From the NCBI GenBank assembly GCA_964393325.1, contig CAYMTE010000007.1, positions 1-53,648 of the forward strand: a stretch of DNA of 53,648 nt. The letters run 5' to 3'. The notes under the pieces are model-generated. The model was not told the DNA's origin. It was given only the letters and a program-made list of their open reading frames with translations, and ran no database searches. Source of the DNA: JBAZWV01 sp964393325 (lineage in GTDB: Bacteria > Patescibacteriota > Patescibacteriia > 2-12-FULL-60-25). Made by a program: the position numbers and the translations under genes. This document shows positions 51,132 through 53,648 of the stretch, piece after piece (position 1 is the stretch's first letter; every line of letters starts with the position of its first letter).

Positions 51132-52565
51132 CTATTCGGACTTCACGCCAAGGCGCGCGGCCAAGGCATCGAAGTCCTGCTCTGCTTCCGCGTCCGTCTT
51201 CGGCGCCGCCCTCCTCTGAGCAACCGTCGGTTGCCGCTTCGGGGGTACGGCCACCGCCGTCTTCGGTGCGGTCGTAGCGGGCGGCACTGCCGTCGCCACG
51301 ATATGCGCCGTGCCGGTGACGTTCGCCGTCGCGTTTATTTTGATATCAACGAGAGGCGTTGACGAACCGCTCGACGGTGCACTCGACACCGTCGTCGCCT
51401 CCGTGGCCCACGGCGACCAACCAGGCAACCCCGAGGCCGTCACGATGAATGAGATGAACACCCATGTCATCGCGAGGCACGGAATGCCGACAGCCACGAC
51501 CTTGAGGGGAACCGACTTCGTCTCCTTCACCGCCGCCTTCGCCGCGTGAAACACGACGAAGGAGAACAGGAAAACGAGAAGAAGGATCCACCACCGGTGC
51601 GCCTCGACGACGTAGATTTCCCCGTTGACGAGGCGCTCGATCCAACGACCTCCACCAAATGCATGGATGAAGATCGTCGCCGGAACGGCCGCGTAGAGAA
51701 ACAGCTGTGCCACACGCTTTCGCTGCGCGCTCACCGCCTCAGACAGTCCTGCTTGGACCGCATAAAAGGCAGACGCAGCACCGACAGCGGTAACCGCAGC
51801 CATCACGACGGCCGTCTTCTGCGTCAGACAGAGCGAAACCACGATGAACTGTGGGATCGCGACGACCAAAGAGAGTGCAGGCAGCTTGTTAACGAACGCC
51901 GCCCACTTCTCGTTGCGAAAGAGGTCGAAGAACCTCTTAATTTTCGGGGGGAGGTTCTTCAGCTCGATTCCCGGCGGGATCGCCAGGATCGGCTCCCCAA
52001 CGGCGGCAGCGCCGATTTCAACCGCCTCACCGCCCTTGTCGATCGCCCAGGCGATCGGCAGCGTAACCAGCTTCATACAGAATATGAACTGGAGGTACGC
52101 CGCGATGGAGAGTGCGAACAACCAGCCGCTTCTTACCGCCACCGCGTAGGAATACAACGCGATGAACGAGACGAGTACTGATGCGATCAGTACGAGCCCC
52201 GAGGCAAAAAACGACACGCTTCGCGGTCGGTGCGCGCTGAAGTGACGCTGAAGTACCGCCATCGCAAAGAGCGAACTGACGGACGTCAGCATGACAACCT
52301 TCACCCACAGGAAGCCCTCATGAGGCATCCCGTGGACGATGCGCAGCGCCGCAACGTACATCCCAATGAGGATGACGGCGTTCACGCTAAGCGCGGTCGA
52401 GATGGGCTTGCCGATAAGCTTGCCCATCTTTTCGTCGAGCTCGAGATACTGCCGCTCCGTCGCAGCCGCAAAGCTGCGAAAAGCATCGATGACCGCGCCT
52501 CTCAACCCGAGCGGATTGAGGACGCCCGCGAACAACAGCGCGAAAAAACCAATCCAGTCTCCCAT
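51132..52565 (-). CDS. polytopic membrane protein (477 aa)
   Basis: ATG 52565 follows GAGGAGG. About ten membrane helices in two groups, separated by a charged segment (IELKNLPPKIKRFFDLFRNE). A cytoplasmic or outer tail of about 90 residues is rich in Ala, Thr and Pro and ends EAEQDFDALAARLGVKSE. It begins MGDWIGFFALLFAGVLNPLG. It follows the 306-aa gene by 23 nt, in one unit. No transporter or enzyme motif seen; family unknown. Confidence 0.78.
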   Translation of the reverse strand: MGDWIGFFALLFAGVLNPLGLRGAVIDAFRSFAAATERQYLELDEKMGKLIGKPISTALSVNAVILIGMYVAALRIVHGMPHEGFLWVKVVMLTSVSSLFAMAVLQRHFSAHRPRSVSFFASGLVLIASVLVSFIALYSYAVAVRSGWLFALSIAAYLQFIFCMKLVTLPIAWAIDKGGEAVEIGAAAVGEPILAIPPGIELKNLPPKIKRFFDLFRNEKWAAFVNKLPALSLVVAIPQFIVVSLCLTQKTAVVMAAVTAVGAASAFYAVQAGLSEAVSAQRKRVAQLFLYAAVPATIFIHAFGGGRWIERLVNGEIYVVEAHRWWILLLVFLFSFVVFHAAKAAVKETKSVPLKVVAVGIPCLAMTWVFISFIVTASGLPGWSPWATEATTVSSAPSSGSSTPLVDIKINATANVTGTAHIVATAVPPATTAPKTAVAVPPKRQPTVAQRRAAPKTDAEAEQDFDALAARLGVKSE

Positions 52566-52588
52566 GGGTCCTCCTCGAAGAAGCTTTG

Positions 52589-53509
52589 TCAGTGGATGAT
52601 GATGGACGCCGCAACAAGCGCGACCACCACCACCGAACAGATCGCGATCGAAAGCCACGAGGGAATCAGAATTGACTTATTCCGATCCCGAACAGCTTGC
52701 GACAGCGCCTCCTGCGCAGACGTATACGCTTGCGCAGAGGCACTGAACTCTTGCACGCGCTCGGAGAGCGCCTGCGTCTGCGGTGTCTCCTCGCCACGCA
52801 ATGCGGCGCGGAGCGTCTCAAGCTCGTTCGGCACATGCCCGTGCGTCGCGACGACGTAGGCAAGCCGCCTCTCAATCGTCGTGAGCGAGAGGACATACCG
52901 CAGCTCTTCAACGTTCAGGATTTTCTCCTTGAAGATGTCCCACGTTCGAAGCCGGCTTTCGCCAGCTCTCCGTTGCGCGGGATCATGCGCGGTTGATGCA
53001 GAGATAAGCTCCTCGACCATCTCGGTGTAGCGCGACTTTTCCTCGGGGGTGAGCCCTTGGACAAGCTGCGCAAACGCCGGCTTCACGGTCCGAGCCTTCT
53101 CTTTCTCCTTCTCTTTCGAGAGGAGTTCCTTCATCCTGGTGCGAGCGGCGGTCATCGCCAGGCCACGCGTCCGCTGGTATTCCACTTCCGTGGGGGTATC
53201 ACCGAGCGCCTTCATCTTGTCGAAGTAGGCGTCAGAGACCCCAAACAGGATCTCGCGCAACACAGGGTGCTCGCGAAGCAGCGCGTGCAGCGCGACTCGA
53301 AGCCCCGCATCAAGTGCGTGAACGGAAAACTTGTGATCCAGCCCAACCTTCTCCAACACATGAAGAATCGGCGTAATACCGATCACCTTCATGCCGTACG
53401 GTCCGAGATCCTCAATGAAGATCTCAAAAACCTCGCTCAGCCCGCTTGCTGCAAGCACACCAATTGTCTCGGGTGTTTGCGCGGGCTGCTGGAACCGATC
53501 TCTTCGCAT
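52589..53509 (-). CDS. tail-anchored orphan protein (306 aa)
   Basis: ATG 53509 follows GGAAGGAAGG. Residues 1-120 are soluble and helical (IGVLAASGLSEVFEIFIEDL). A strongly charged stretch follows (KELLSKEKEKEKARTVKP), then a coiled-coil-like part (QALSERVQEFSASAQAYTSA). A single C-terminal membrane helix closes it (LSIAICSVVVVALVAASIII). Tail anchoring and the downstream polytopic protein suggest a membrane complex. No family recognised. Confidence 0.78.
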   Translation of the reverse strand: MRRDRFQQPAQTPETIGVLAASGLSEVFEIFIEDLGPYGMKVIGITPILHVLEKVGLDHKFSVHALDAGLRVALHALLREHPVLREILFGVSDAYFDKMKALGDTPTEVEYQRTRGLAMTAARTRMKELLSKEKEKEKARTVKPAFAQLVQGLTPEEKSRYTEMVEELISASTAHDPAQRRAGESRLRTWDIFKEKILNVEELRYVLSLTTIERRLAYVVATHGHVPNELETLRAALRGEETPQTQALSERVQEFSASAQAYTSAQEALSQAVRDRNKSILIPSWLSIAICSVVVVALVAASIIIH

Positions 53510-53607
53510 ACGAACCTTCCTTCCGCCTTCGTGGGCGGACGTGAAATTGCCAAAATTGCGAAATTTGTTGAGTTTTCCTCGCGAATCCAATGTTCACGAG
53601 TGCTCCA

Positions 53608-53636
53608 TGTATAGCACAAAACGACGATTTTGTCAA
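53608..53636 (-). promoter_or_regulatory. promoter of the two-gene membrane unit
   Basis: On the minus strand TTGACA (53631-53636), 17-nt spacer, TATACA (53608-53613), with TGC before the -10. The -35 with the next nine bases is identical to the promoter at 3536. Confidence 0.85.
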
Positions 53637-53648
53637 CCCTGATTGACA

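Overview
The window reads as a chromosome segment of a Candidate Phyla Radiation (Patescibacteria) bacterium, perhaps near Uhrbacteria or Magasanikbacteria. The basis is the gene mix: a short ComEC without nuclease domain, PolX, one MacB-like ATPase with two permeases, NBR1-Ig plus SpoIID and lamin-tail surface proteins, and many small orphan lipoproteins. It also lacks biosynthetic genes and has moderate GC. TGA is used as an ordinary stop, so the code is the standard bacterial one. The lineage is an inference; no 16S gene is present.

Layout. 1-3.3 kb: start of rpoB on the minus strand, 3' end cut by the window edge. 3.5-8.3 kb: a plus-strand accessory region of small orphan genes separated by strongly folded RNA. 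It holds two paralogous copies of a ~190-nt structured RNA, a tRNA-like fold, a duplicated hairpin/Shine-Dalgarno cassette and two candidate free ncRNAs. 8.3-16.1 kb (minus): RodZ-like, ftsK, recA, an M23 lipoprotein and comEC. 16.2-25.6 kb: an orphan gene, leuS, an SPFH protein, then an AbrB-like regulator heading a MacAB-type export operon. 25.9-29.2 kb (minus): a conserved orphan, then an SOS operon lexA-orf-dinB. 29.3-43.3 kb: lamin-tail surface protein, lipoprotein, tRNA-Gly, phosphatase, polX, tRNA-Leu, two small genes, ruvB, membrane proteins, an NBR1-Ig/SpoIID wall protein, a flippase and an O-antigen-ligase-like protein. 43.4-48.8 kb: tRNA-Ser, DUF1653, HD hydrolase, GFA protein and a heterodimeric ABC exporter. 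49.2-53.6 kb (minus): a second accessory cluster of three lipoproteins and two membrane proteins.

How it fits together. recA and lexA share an identical 20-bp element built from two direct TAGAACA repeats. In lexA it fills the -35/-10 spacer, pointing to LexA control of recA and of lexA-orf-dinB. RuvB, PolX, FtsK and ComEC add DNA repair, segregation and uptake. The AbrB-headed exporter, flippase/ligase pair and surface proteins describe a cell investing in its envelope.

Two expression styles coexist. Housekeeping genes mostly lack a Shine-Dalgarno sequence, and several look leaderless or nearly so. The accessory genes have strong Shine-Dalgarno sequences, promoters of the form TTGACA-N17-(TGC)TATANT and often intrinsic terminators. 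tRNA-Leu and tRNA-Ser are each followed by a related ~130-nt element carrying an inverted copy of that tRNA's own T-arm and ending in a direct duplicate of that tRNA's 3' end. The strongest candidates for undescribed biology are the paired structured RNAs at 3.7-5.1 kb and these tRNA-associated elements.
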